Shown here: one piece after another, positions 6,467 to 15,700 of the stretch
Position numbering within the stretch: the stretch's first letter is position 1
Layout of the letters: every line of letters begins with the position of its first letter
Assembly: GCA_050261415.1 (NCBI GenBank)
Contig: JBLNDG010000156.1
Span: 1-23,979, forward strand
DNA: 23,979 nucleotides
Direction: 5' to 3'
Origin: JBLNDG01 sp050261415
GTDB taxonomy: Bacteria > Bacillota > Clostridia > Lutisporales > Lutisporaceae
Notes under the pieces: generated by a model
Seen by the model: the letters and a program-made list of their open reading frames with translations, nothing else
Databases searched by the model: none
What the model was told of the DNA's origin: nothing
Position numbers and translations under genes: made by a program

Positions 6467-6832
6467 TCACTCTTCGTCAGAGTTCATTTCACTCTCGACA
6501 ACAGAGTCATCAGGCTCAACGTATACGTGATAGGCATGGATCATAGGCAGCCATAAACCAGGAATCTCGTTTGTCCACTCATCAAAAAATTCTGTGATTG
6601 CCCAATAACAATCAGCACCATTAATTACGCAATGTCCGTAATAATTGCCACACCAATCATAAAATTCGTCACTCATTTTTTTAAGCCCGTCTTGTATTGC
6701 CACCAGCAATTTATCGCTGTCGATTCCGAATTCTTTAGCCATATTTGAAGACAAGCACCTAATATCCCATCCGTATTCGTAGTTCCCCGACAGTCCCCAA
6801 GCCAATGTTGCAATTAAAATGTTGTTTTCCAT
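6467..6832 (-). CDS. acidic hypothetical protein rich in aromatic residues
   Basis: A 121-residue protein; AAAGGAG is eight bases upstream of the ATG. It is unusually rich in Trp and Tyr (LAWGLSGNYEYGWDI; FYDWCGNYYGHC; CYWAITEFFDEW) and strongly acidic at the C-terminus (DDSVVESEMNSDEE). Four cysteines are present but not in metal-binding pairs. No family is recognised. It is spaced about 85 bases from the next gene and likely belongs to the same leftward transcript as 6863-7471. An acidic, aromatic small protein on a mobile element could interact with DNA-binding proteins, but this is speculation. Confidence 0.7.
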   Translation of the reverse strand: MENNILIATLAWGLSGNYEYGWDIRCLSSNMAKEFGIDSDKLLVAIQDGLKKMSDEFYDWCGNYYGHCVINGADCYWAITEFFDEWTNEIPGLWLPMIHAYHVYVEPDDSVVESEMNSDEE

Positions 6833-6862
6833 CAGATCATCTCCTTTGATTTTTTAGCTCTA

Positions 6863-7471
6863 TCAAAGAGCCATTTTCAGTGTTGTTGTATCAGCCAGTT
6901 CCATTGCTGTCCATACATCCTGCAGGTGTGTTGTTTCATAGTATTTCAATACCGTCGGCAAGCTGGGTAAATTTGGATTCTCGTTCACCTCTTTTGTCGT
7001 AAGGAGACGTCCTTCCTTTTTCACTTCAACCTTCAGTTTTTCAGCAATTTCTTCCCGAGTATACTTTCTTCGGTCAATCGGATCTGGTGGGTATCCTGCT
7101 GCTATCTTGAGCCCCCGCATTCCAACAAATTTCATGCAGTATGTCGATCCACTTGGTATACCACTGGCTGCATTGAGTTCACGGTAGGTTGCAGGTCTGC
7201 CAAGAGCTTCAGAATATTCTTTATATTGGCGGAGCATGGTTTCTTTGTCTGAAGACCCACGAGCCCATTCCCGTCTAATTTTCAGTCCAGCAGCAGCAAG
7301 TGCCTTGTTATAACTTCCAAAAGCCTTCCTTATTGAGTAGACTGGGAGTCTTGCTTTAAGGCTTTCATTTACAGACGGTGTATGCTTCAACTCCTGGGCC
7401 AAATCCTGAAGTAAAGTTTTGTAGTAGTCCTTGTTATTGGTGTTTGAGTATTTATATATCATGTTCATCAT
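6863..7471 (-). CDS. protein with three HNH-endonuclease-associated (HNR-type) repeats
   Basis: A 202-residue protein. AAAAGGAAGG precedes the ATG cluster at 7471, 7468 and 7462; any could be the start. Three units repeat the pattern x-T-x(n)-lPs-x-x(5)-FGSyxkAlxaaG: residues ~28-62 (KHTPSVNESLKARLPVYS, then FGSYNKALAAAGL), ~86-127 (LGRPATYRELNAASGIPSGS, then FVGMRGLKIAAG) and ~150-195 (EGRLLTTKEVNENPNLPSLP). Such repeats are known as accessory DNA-binding modules next to HNH nucleases, but no HNH catalytic motif is present here. A sequence-specific DNA-binding role is the best inference. Confidence 0.8.
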   Translation of the reverse strand: MMNMIYKYSNTNNKDYYKTLLQDLAQELKHTPSVNESLKARLPVYSIRKAFGSYNKALAAAGLKIRREWARGSSDKETMLRQYKEYSEALGRPATYRELNAASGIPSGSTYCMKFVGMRGLKIAAGYPPDPIDRRKYTREEIAEKLKVEVKKEGRLLTTKEVNENPNLPSLPTVLKYYETTHLQDVWTAMELADTTTLKMAL

Positions 7472-7523
7472 CCTTCCTTTTGTAGTTATTAAGTGTATTT
7501 GTCGTGTGATTCTCTTCTGCTGG

Positions 7524-7540
7524 GGAGGCTTTAAGCCTCC
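7524..7540. other. hairpin GGAGGC-5-GCCTCC overlapping a stop codon
   Basis: A 6-bp GC-rich stem with a five-base loop spans the TAA stop of the 7531-7842 gene. There is no T-run, so it is more likely an mRNA-stabilising or translation-modulating hairpin than a terminator. Confidence 0.35.
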
Positions 7541-7842
7541 TCCACCAGATCGGAAAAGTATTCTTCAATCGCTTCCGTGCAGTCATGTTCCTGGCACCAT
7601 TCAAATGCCTCTCGCCTTGTCATTGGAATTATGGCTTCACCGCCGCAATAAGTGTTGCTGTCTACACATTCGGCATAGCATGTTCTTGGCCCGCCTTCAC
7701 CTGCAATGAAGTAGTTCCCCTTTTGGGTTACATAAAGCTCCTCGGAAATATAAGAGAAATCCGAGCTGTATCCATAACTGTATTCCGCCAACTTTGTTGC
7801 GGTTGCTGTGTTGTATACCTTTCCTTCGATCACTTTTTTCAT
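7531..7842 (-). CDS. small protein of a family common on Firmicute mobile elements (KVYNT type)
   Basis: A 103-residue protein from the ATG at 7842; AAAGGAG is about ten bases upstream, and the longer frame to 7902 lacks one. The sequence reads MKKVIEGKVYNTATATKLAEY, then SEELYVTQKGNYFIAGEGG, then GGEAIIPMTRREAFEWCQEH. The order K-x-YNTxTA, ELYxTxxGxYFlxGEGG, IIPmtxxEAxeW is one I know from many small uncharacterised proteins on Gram-positive conjugative and phage-like elements. The function is unknown; the fold is probably a compact beta sheet with a C-terminal helix. It is useful mainly as a marker of mobile DNA. Confidence 0.75.
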   Translation of the reverse strand: MKKVIEGKVYNTATATKLAEYSYGYSSDFSYISEELYVTQKGNYFIAGEGGPRTCYAECVDSNTYCGGEAIIPMTRREAFEWCQEHDCTEAIEEYFSDLVEEA

Positions 7843-8439
7843 ATCGATCACTCTCCTTTTTTTTAGGCTAAACTTAAATACACTACCGAAAAATGGTTGC
7901 ACTTAAGAAAGCCTATGTATTTCAGGCATTTTTTGAATTTTGGCAATAGGAAAGAAATGCCTCCTATGTTGCCGAATTCATATGTTTTCAGTTGTTTACT
8001 GCTTTTAGGGAATTTTATCGCCGTCGATTGATGGCTTATTGAATTGTTGACTCTTCACTCTTTTTTCACGTTCTCTTCACTTTGTCAATTTGTATATGCT
8101 ATTATTATTTTCACATCGGTTTCATCCCCTTTTCAAGTATTTTGTGAACTTTGTTTCTATTTGTTTAGATTTTAGCACCTTTCCCCGCTGACTTCAAATT
8201 CTACTAATTTTTTCTTTATAAGCAGCTTCAGCAGGCCTTTTAGCTGGTGATGATTGAATTATATTCCGTTTTATTTTTAGAGTCCAACCTCACTCATTCA
8301 ACTCCTTGTTCTTTAACTTTTTTTGGAATTTTCTCTCTTTTAAGGATTCGCTCCGTCCATGGTTTCATAATACATAATTTTGTTATTAAAGGCAAATTTC
8401 ACTGGCACTCATTTATAAAGTTTTTTTCAAACGCAAAAC
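7843..8439. other. 600-bp gene-free region upstream of the 7842 gene
   Basis: No credible ORF has a ribosome binding site here; one 100-codon frame on the plus strand is T-rich and lacks one. The stretch should hold the promoter of the leftward genes from 7842, but I see no clear -35/-10 pair. It contains CTCTTCACT at 8051-8059 and 8073-8081 (exactly 22 bp apart) with TTCAC between them, which look like spaced protein-binding sites. Confidence 0.4.
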
Positions 8440-8484
8440 AACCCAGCCGCCACAAAGTCTTGAAAACCTTGAAACAACTGGGTT
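8440..8484 (-). terminator. probable terminator at the end of the defense operon
   Basis: AACCCAG (8440-8446) pairs with CTGGGTT (8478-8484), with partial pairing inside the loop. On the minus strand it is followed by GTTTTGCGTTTG. It lies 15 bases beyond the stop of the nuclease-like gene at 8499. The T-run is interrupted, so the strength is uncertain. Confidence 0.55.
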
Positions 8485-8498
8485 CCACACTCTTCTTT

Positions 8499-8882
8499 CT
8501 ATTTCTTGGGACCTACTACCACTACACTCCCGTCCTCCGATACGTATAACCAATACAAATTTAACGCCTCACGTATCCACGGCTGCACCTGACTGGTCTG
8601 CTGCCGATATGCTGGTGTGTCTGGCATGGCTATCCCATAACATACATCCTTCGTACTCATTCGCTGGAGTAGCTGCCCCAGACAGGTTCTGAAATCCAAT
8701 CCAATCGCTTTTGTTTCTCCTTTAGCTTCGATCGCCCACTTCTGGGAAGTCTCGGGGTGAATACATACAAAATCTGTATATTTTTCTGGCAATGGAATAT
8801 AGCCCTGCTTCAGGAAGTACGCTTCGATTGCCTGCTGTATAAATCCCTCGTTTGGATATCCCAGTCCACGCTTATAATTCAC
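8499..8882 (-). CDS. PD-(D/E)XK-like nuclease, last gene of the defense operon
   Basis: A 127-residue protein with a GTG start (8882) preceded by GAGGGGG. It shows the signature of the restriction-endonuclease fold: D37 (KYTDFVC), then after 14 residues E52-A-K54 (WAIEAKGE), followed by a helix with LGQLLQRM and a strand YGIAMPDT. E20 in an early helix may complete the site. The length and the AIEAKGE...GQLLQRM order resemble small anti-phage or restriction nucleases. It lies 53 bases after the SF2 helicase, suggesting a helicase-nuclease pair. Nuclease activity is inferred from the motif. Confidence 0.7.
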   Translation of the reverse strand: MNYKRGLGYPNEGFIQQAIEAYFLKQGYIPLPEKYTDFVCIHPETSQKWAIEAKGETKAIGLDFRTCLGQLLQRMSTKDVCYGIAMPDTPAYRQQTSQVQPWIREALNLYWLYVSEDGSVVVVGPKK

Positions 8883-8935
8883 TTATGTACCCCCTCTCTT
8901 GCATGATGGATAAACATACGAATATTCATCTTGAA

Positions 8936-11242
8936 TCAAGATTCTTGCTCATTATCAGAATTATTCTCCTTATACTCCTCTGGTGGAAGAAGCGTTATTA
9001 GTTCAAAACCCTGTTGTAATTTTTCAGCTTTTTTCTCATCGCACTGCTCAATTAAGAGCTTGTTGAAGTATGTCTTTAAATAAACGGTTTCTTTCTGCTT
9101 TTTCGCATACAAGTGATATAGGATGGGCTTCTTCTCCACAGTCTTATCTTCTGGGAGTCGAATGATTCTTCCAAGCCTTTGGATCGATTCACGGATACTG
9201 ACAGAGTTTTGGTAAACTATAGCCACATCGGCCTCTCGGATGTCTACGCCTTCATTAAAGGATTTCACTGTTACAATAATCCGAGCAACTCCTTTTCCAA
9301 ACGCATCCAAAGCCTCTTGATTCTCTTTTTCTCTTTCATATGGAGTCCAATCTGACTGCTTGACCTGTGCTTTAGTTACCGAATAATACCGTTTAACTTT
9401 ATCCTTCCCCAGCTTGTCGGTTAATTCATTATATATTTCATCTGCCGATTTGATATGCTCTGCAAAAACAATCACTTTGCGGTTGGCGTTTTCTTCTGCC
9501 AGCTTGATACACATTTCCTTTCTGGCTTCGACAGACTGTATAAACTCCCTTCGTGACAAGAAAGCTTCTGTCAATTCATACGCAGAATATATTGTTGGGT
9601 AGCCTTCATTCTGATACAGCCAGGTCTTGAAGAGTTCGTCTTTATCCTTTTCTTTTGAAAATTCTTCTTTTTGCTTCATTATTTTACCAAGCTCTTTTGA
9701 AAACTCGGATCTGATACCAAATGCTACACCTACCATTGAAGTCTCATAATCGCTGTCTTGATGCCGCATATGTTGTGCAGCTTTCCCTGTGCGACTCTCA
9801 TCATTATTCAAAGCTTCAAAAAAGGCTTCTTTTGTCATTCTCAACCTCTTATCAAGCTTCACCAAAATCTTAAGCTCTTCATCATTTAAAGGGCAATCTA
9901 TATTTTCAATTGTAAACGGAGAAACAGCTCCGTCTGCAAGTGCTTCCAATACTGTATAGCGATAGATAATATCACCCAACAATTTGAATATCTGCCGTTC
10001 CTTCTTATCGTACCGTTCAGGGGTTGCCGACAATGCAACCGAGAAATAATCAATCCCGCTAATTGGATTGTCTTCAATTATCTTTAACCCCTCGAACATT
10101 TTTTGACTGTTAGTTGCTGCATAGTTATGGCACTCGTCCGCTATGTAAAAATGATAAAAATTATGACCAAGTTCTTCATTAAGAACATCCATCGCCATCG
10201 TATCGGAAGCCAGCTCTTTTTGAGCGGTTTTGCCGATGTATATCATAAATTTTTTGTCATACCAGTTAGCTTTCTTATTTCCATCTCCCCGTAAGGCAAT
10301 CTCTTCTTTACGGACATGAAATTTATCCATTAGCTCTTGATACCATTGGTGGAGAAGGGTCTTGGTAGGCACAATAATACTTGTTTTGACCTCATACCTC
10401 TGCTGCAACACATTATCCAAGCAGTATAAAGAAAACAAAGTCTTCCCTGCCCCCGTACATACAGAAAAAGTTCCGTGGTATTTTGCTTCATCCCCAGTCC
10501 AGGCGGCAATCGCTTCTTGCTGCCATGTCCTCGGTTGGAAATTGGTCAACACACATGATGGAACCCCTGATAATGTGTTTCTCTGATTGAGCAAAGTTGC
10601 CATGAAATCCATATACAGATCCGCCCTGTTATCTGATGATTGCGTCATTAACCCAAATATCAGATTAATAAGCATTTTCAGGCTCTGTTTGATTCCATCC
10701 ACTGAATCGCTGTCACCATACATTTCAACCTGAAAAACAAATTCCTGGTCTTCATCATCAGTCAATTCTCGTACCCGAATGGATGACTTTCCAGAGAGAT
10801 AAAATCTTTCAACTGCTGTATCCAGAATCGCCGTAGGAATATCCTTTATTCTGGCCCATACTTTAACCATAGACTGGCTTGTGTTATCATGCTGGATTTC
10901 AGTAACTCTGTTATTCTTGTAAAATATTACCATAAAGTTATCCAGCGTATGAAAGGCACGCATCGTCTGATAATACTGTTCTGAAAATTCCAAACCTTCA
11001 TCGCAAGCAAGACCATCTGGGTCATTTGATATAGCTTCAGCTTCTTCTTCAAACAGCCCCTCGAACTCGTCTCTTGCCTTCCGTGTTTCCTTGAATATCT
11101 CTATTTCCTTTACAATTTCATCATACGAAGTCGGCAGTTCTCCGCCTTTGATGATGTTATTAATAAAATCGCCGACATGATTAGCTTTTTCTTCTAACTG
11201 TTTCAATAAATCAGTTTTTTGCTTATATTGTTGCTCCGTCAT
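8936..11242 (-). CDS. SF2 DEAD/DEAH-type helicase (ResIII/XPB-like)
   Basis: A 768-residue protein. The first ~230 residues are a helical, acidic N-terminal extension without a recognised domain. The helicase core follows: RTWQQEAI (Q-like motif, 238-245), CTGAGKT (Walker A, 262-268), IIVPTKTLLHQW (Ia, 289-300), DECH (Walker B, 369-372), SATPER (III, 405-410), VIVFAEH (IV, 590-596), VTVKSFNEGVDI (V, 657-668) and QRLGRIIR (VI, 688-695). It should be a DNA translocase or helicase. Its ATG overlaps the TGA of the preceding ribbon-helix-helix-like gene by four bases, and a nuclease-like gene follows. This matches accessory helicases in defense islands; a specific system name cannot be assigned. 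Confidence 0.9.
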   Translation of the reverse strand: MTEQQYKQKTDLLKQLEEKANHVGDFINNIIKGGELPTSYDEIVKEIEIFKETRKARDEFEGLFEEEAEAISNDPDGLACDEGLEFSEQYYQTMRAFHTLDNFMVIFYKNNRVTEIQHDNTSQSMVKVWARIKDIPTAILDTAVERFYLSGKSSIRVRELTDDEDQEFVFQVEMYGDSDSVDGIKQSLKMLINLIFGLMTQSSDNRADLYMDFMATLLNQRNTLSGVPSCVLTNFQPRTWQQEAIAAWTGDEAKYHGTFSVCTGAGKTLFSLYCLDNVLQQRYEVKTSIIVPTKTLLHQWYQELMDKFHVRKEEIALRGDGNKKANWYDKKFMIYIGKTAQKELASDTMAMDVLNEELGHNFYHFYIADECHNYAATNSQKMFEGLKIIEDNPISGIDYFSVALSATPERYDKKERQIFKLLGDIIYRYTVLEALADGAVSPFTIENIDCPLNDEELKILVKLDKRLRMTKEAFFEALNNDESRTGKAAQHMRHQDSDYETSMVGVAFGIRSEFSKELGKIMKQKEEFSKEKDKDELFKTWLYQNEGYPTIYSAYELTEAFLSRREFIQSVEARKEMCIKLAEENANRKVIVFAEHIKSADEIYNELTDKLGKDKVKRYYSVTKAQVKQSDWTPYEREKENQEALDAFGKGVARIIVTVKSFNEGVDIREADVAIVYQNSVSIRESIQRLGRIIRLPEDKTVEKKPILYHLYAKKQKETVYLKTYFNKLLIEQCDEKKAEKLQQGFELITLLPPEEYKENNSDNEQES

Positions 11243-11577
11243 CCTTCATAATGCTCCTTATCATGTTTTTTTCGCAGCTCGATGACCTCTTTGGCATGCC
11301 TGTAATTTTCCTCGGACAAATAGAAACGCAGAGCATATTTGATGATATCTTGATATGTACAGTCATGGGTCCGTTGAAAATCGGCAACCGCCTCTTTGTC
11401 AATATCATACAGTTTCCACGAAAACGGATTTAGGTTCTCTTTTGCTTCATATTGCTCATCTACCTGAACCAACTGCCTGGGAGACTCTGATATTTTTTTA
11501 TGATATAACGTCATATCACGCTTTGCTTTTTTCAATATTTGCTCTCTTTTTATTTCTACTTTCCTGCTGTTATCCAT
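11239..11577 (-). CDS. small basic protein with C-terminal ribbon-helix-helix-like motif
   Basis: A 112-residue protein; AGGAG is eight bases before the ATG. The N-terminal ~35 residues are highly charged (KREQILKKAKRD). Residues ~54-90 read WKLYDI, then DKEAVADFQRTHDC, then TYQDIIKYALRFYLSEE, a strand-helix-helix order as in ribbon-helix-helix proteins; the tail is charged again. It overlaps the helicase start (ATGA), so the two are made together. It may be a DNA-binding partner or regulator of the helicase-nuclease module. No family is recognised with certainty. Confidence 0.7.
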   Translation of the reverse strand: MDNSRKVEIKREQILKKAKRDMTLYHKKISESPRQLVQVDEQYEAKENLNPFSWKLYDIDKEAVADFQRTHDCTYQDIIKYALRFYLSEENYRHAKEVIELRKKHDKEHYEG

Positions 11578-11619
11578 TTCGTCAACTCCTAACCAGTTCC
11601 CCGTATTTATACTATTATC

Positions 11620-12015
11620 CTAATCCCACAGAATACTATGGTCGAAAACCAATGATTGTTCATGGCACTTCGGGCATTTGAATGTTTTAATCAAATCGTG
11701 ATTTTCTATCAATTCATATGCCTTCTTGCATCTCCCGCATCTATGTATCACTTCCGAAGTCGTTCCATCTTTTAACGTCAGCGTGAGCCTACATTTATCA
11801 GTCAGAGCATCACATTTCGGACATTTATATAATTCACGATAGTACTCATAATCAGCAATCGCATCAGCCTTAATCAAGGCTTCCACACGAATCCGCTCAC
11901 TCTTGTTAAGTTCATTACAAATTTCAAACAGCATTGGATTATGCATACCTGTTCCTGTAAATATATTTTTCGAGAAACCGCAGTTATTACATGTGACGAC
12001 CATACCCAATCCCAT
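11620..12015 (-). CDS. zinc-ribbon protein with four CxxC pairs
   Basis: A 131-residue protein; GAAGGAG is seven bases before the ATG. The cysteine pairs are C9-NN-C12, C65-PK-C68, C93-GR-C96 and C114-PK-C117, enough for two zinc ribbons. The C-terminal pair module (RCGRCKKAYELIEN, then FKCPKCHEQS) is typical of rubredoxin-like ribbons. Residues 30-62 between the first and second pairs are helical. There is no enzymatic motif; the protein likely binds DNA, RNA or another protein. It lies between the metallopeptidase and the ribbon-helix-helix-like gene with short gaps, hence in the same operon. Confidence 0.75.
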   Translation of the reverse strand: MGLGMVVTCNNCGFSKNIFTGTGMHNPMLFEICNELNKSERIRVEALIKADAIADYEYYRELYKCPKCDALTDKCRLTLTLKDGTTSEVIHRCGRCKKAYELIENHDLIKTFKCPKCHEQSLVFDHSILWD

Positions 12016-12036
12016 ATGCTATCTCCTTCTTTTGAA

Positions 12037-12756
12037 CTATAAGTCCATCTTGATACCGTTATTCTTCAACCATTCCTTCCTGCTGCTGTAATCAGGCAGC
12101 ACCGCAGCAACAATATCCCAAAACTTCTGTGAATGGCCATGTTCCAGCAAGTGGGCCATCTCGTGAACCACAATGTAATCCAAAACAGGCGATGGAGCCA
12201 TGATGCTCCTCCAGTTGAACAGCAGCTCACCCTTGCTTGTACAGCTGGCCCAGCGTTTCTGCTGATCTTTGACCTTGATCTGCGTGGGTTTTATATGGAA
12301 TTTACTCTCATAGAGCCTTACACGTTCCCTGATTTTCTCCAGGGCTTTTTGCTTATACCAGTCTTCCAGAGCCTTGTGTATTTCAGCTTCATCCTTACTT
12401 GCCACAGTTACCAGGAACTTTCCATTGATCAGGCCAACTTTTGGTCGTTCAATCCATGGATCGGTAACAACCTGCATGGAGTAATTCCGCCCCAGATACA
12501 GGAGCGATTCGCCATTGACCATTTCTCTCCTAATTGGAATATAAGCCATATCCCGCATAGCAAAAAGCCGCTGGACAATCCAACTGGCTCTGCTCCTGAC
12601 CTTATTCAGGATGGCTTCCTCGGTCGCACCTTCTGGAGCCACAACATGAACCAAATCAGGAGGCTCAACACTGATCTCCATCGTCTTCCGTCTGGAGGAA
12701 TATGTCACATCATATATAATTGTCTTTGTCCCGTACTGAAAGGACATCTGCATCAT
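12037..12756 (-). CDS. YgjP-like (M48/SprT-type) zinc metallopeptidase
   Basis: A 239-residue protein of the usual length for YgjP/DUF45. The catalytic HEMAH (198-202) is followed by HGHSQKFW, with H208 as a likely third ligand, as in the family signature HExxHxxxxxHSxxFW. Upstream sits the conserved segment QKRWASCTSKGELLFNWR. Members often lie next to hsdR in type I restriction loci (general knowledge), and this one is ten bases downstream of hsdR; its ribosome binding site uses the hsdR stop sequence (TTGAGG). The substrate and role in restriction control are unknown; proteolytic control of HsdR is one idea. The assignment is firm. Confidence 0.9.
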   Translation of the reverse strand: MMQMSFQYGTKTIIYDVTYSSRRKTMEISVEPPDLVHVVAPEGATEEAILNKVRSRASWIVQRLFAMRDMAYIPIRREMVNGESLLYLGRNYSMQVVTDPWIERPKVGLINGKFLVTVASKDEAEIHKALEDWYKQKALEKIRERVRLYESKFHIKPTQIKVKDQQKRWASCTSKGELLFNWRSIMAPSPVLDYIVVHEMAHLLEHGHSQKFWDIVAAVLPDYSSRKEWLKNNGIKMDL

Positions 12757-12765
12757 CTATCAACC

Positions 12766-15700
12766 TCAATCTAAAACGGCATAGTGCTTCTTTGCCAGCA
12801 TTAGTAGTGGCTGCACAAGCTGTTTCCTGACATTTATCTTAATTTGTTTAAAGTACTGTGTATTGAGCAGCATGTAGATGGCCCGCTCGATATCCCCTGT
12901 CTTTGTCAGGTTGGTCGTCCAGTCCACAACATAATTTTGTCGGATAATGTCGGCAACATCCTTTGCAATCCCTTTCGAGAGCTCAATCACATCTTGACTG
13001 ATATATTCTGCTGCGTCTTCCTTTACACTGTTTGCCGATGTTTCTTCCGTATCAGTCAAATACTTCTTTACAGTTTCAAAAAAGGCAAACTCATCCACCG
13101 TCAGACCTAAAGCTTTTGCTTCATGCTGCTCACCTTTCTCCACATGTCCATTGATAAATTCTTCGAGCTGCTTCTTACGTTCCACCCAATTGTTTTTGGT
13201 TTCCTCCAGAAGCTGCTGCAGCTTTTCCAGCAGACTTGTGTAATACACTGGATTGTCATCCATTTTGACATGGATAACATTTTTGATCGCATGTTCCATT
13301 GCTGAAGCCACAGCTTCATCCGACTTAAGCGTCTTCATCCTGGAAGAAAAGTCTGAATCGAACAGCGTGACAGGGGCAATCCACTGACGAACACCCAGCG
13401 ACTCCAGATGCTCTGAAATCAGCCTTTTAACCTTTTCACCGCAGTCCGCAATATCGAGTTCTTTTCCAGGCTCAAAGCGTGCTTTCGCCGCTGCTCGGAT
13501 ATAGCCCAGCCATCGCAGGTCATTGATATGCTCTGTCGGTACGTGGGCAGGCAGAATCTGTTCCATCGTTGACGCAAACCGCTTATAGGCCAGTTCAAAC
13601 TCGGCACGCTTGTCCTCGGGCTCGATTTTTCGGACGAGAGCGTCCAGATTATCTTTCTCTACGCCAACAAACATTGCCATGACAGCTTCACGGTACGACA
13701 GCATTTGTTTATATATAGAATCCAGTGACTCCATGGGCTGACCCAGCTCTTCACGGTCAAAAATGGCCAGAGCCTCCTCCAGAAAGTCCGTTACGCCGTA
13801 ATAATCGACTACATAGCCACATTTCTTTTTTTCACCACAGGTTCGGTTCACTCGGGCAATAGCCTGGAGCAGACCATGCTCTTTGAGAGGTCTGTCCAAA
13901 TACATGACCTGCTCGATAGGGGCATCAAAGCCTGTCAGCAGCATGTCCTTGACAATCAGGAAGGCCAGCTTGTCCTTATCAAGGGGCTTGGTGAACCGCT
14001 TGATGATGGCATCCTGCTCTTCCTTGGTTGTAAAATGCTCCTTCAGGTGTGGTGGATCATTCAGATTGCCCGAGAAAATGATCTTTACCTCCAGGTCTTC
14101 CCCTGTGATAGCCTTCATGTGCTTGTTCAATGCATTGTAATACTTCACGCAGGCATCACGGGACACACAGACCACCTGGGCCTTGAAGCCATTGGGGTAA
14201 ATTTGATCCTTGTAATGCTGCAGCAAATCTTTGGCAATATCCTCCACCCTGCTGTCGGCTTCGACGATGGTCCGCTTGTTGGCATACTTTTGCTTGATGG
14301 CTTCCTTTTCATCATCGGACTTATCTTCAAAAGCCTGCTCAAACAGTCCTTCCAATGTATCTGACTTGATATGCAGGTCAGGTCGCCTGCCTTCATAGAC
14401 GATTTTGACCGTTGCTCCGTCATCAACGGCCTGCTGGATGGTGTATTTATCGATATAGCTCCCAAATGTACGGGGAGTGGACTTGTCTTCCTTGTCAATG
14501 GGTGTTCCAGTAAAACCTACAAATGCAGCATTTGGCAAAGCATCCCTCATGTTCTTCGCCATTCCCGTATACTGGCTTCGATGGGCTTCATCTGCCAATA
14601 CAATAACATTGGACTTGGTAGTCAGCACAGGGAATTCCTTCTCAAACACCAGAGCCATACCCTGATTTTTGTCATTCAGGATTATGGTATCTTCCTTTTC
14701 GGCCTGGAATTTATGGATGGTTGTCATTATAATCTGCGGCTGTGCCTTGGACAGCAGATCCTTCATCTCGCTGACCGATTCGGCTCGGACAGGGGTCGTA
14801 ATGCTGGAAAGGGTCCGTACAAAGGTATTGTAAATCTGCTTGTCCAAATCGATACGGTCGGTGACAACAACAATGGTTGCATCCATCAGCTCTGGGATTC
14901 GACGGATTTTGCGGGCAAGGAAAACCATTGTCAGCGATTTGCCAGAGCCCTGTGTATGCCAAACCACGCCGCCACGGCTGACGGAGTCCTTTCCATGAAC
15001 CAACCGATCCAGAGCCTTGTTAACCGCCCGATACTGCTGATAACGGCAGAGCTTTTTGACCTTGGTGCCAGATTCGCTGTCAGCTTCGTAGATCAGGAAG
15101 TTCCGCATCACATCCAGGAGATTCTTCTTTTCCAGCAATCCCTGCAGGAACAGGTTCTGTCCGTTGTTCCCTACATCCTCAATCGTATCTTTCTTGAACG
15201 GATACGGGTCTTTCCATTCAGCATAATGCCCATATTTGGAGCTGATGGTTCCTGCATAGGCATGGTATTTATTCAGAATTCCAGTGAAAAAGTTGGTATA
15301 GAACAGCCTTGGTACACCTTCTACCTTTTCGGAGCCACGGGCATCCATATACCTCCGCAGCTGCTCATATGCCTCATGCTTGCCCATCTTCTCATTCTTG
15401 CTTTGCTCCAAGAACGGTGACTTGCATTCCAAGACGACCACAGGAATACCGTTGACGAACAGTACGATATCAGGGATGGCCTTTTCATTTGGTCCCTGAA
15501 TTTTGAATTGCCGTGTCACCAGAAATTCATTGTTGCTCGGATTCTCCCAGTCAATGAACGTGACGGTGTGATACTTCTTCTGCCCACTCCCATCCAAGTC
15601 CTGATCCAAAGCAAAGGTCAGGTTCACAAGTACATCATAGATCTTCTCATTTATCTCCAGGAGATTGGTTCCCAGGCTTTCTGGACGAGCTAAAAGCCGA

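Noticed and set aside
8247..8549. 100-codon plus-strand frame
   Set aside because: T-rich, composed mainly of Phe, Leu and Ser, without a ribosome binding site, and overlapping the terminator and 3' end of the nuclease-like gene.
12133..12774. 213-codon open frame on the plus strand
   Set aside because: Antisense to the YgjP-like metallopeptidase, whose HEMAH motif and ribosome binding site identify the real gene.
14371..15420. 349-codon open frame on the plus strand
   Set aside because: It lies antisense to hsdR, has no ribosome binding site, and its length comes from the codon bias of the real gene.
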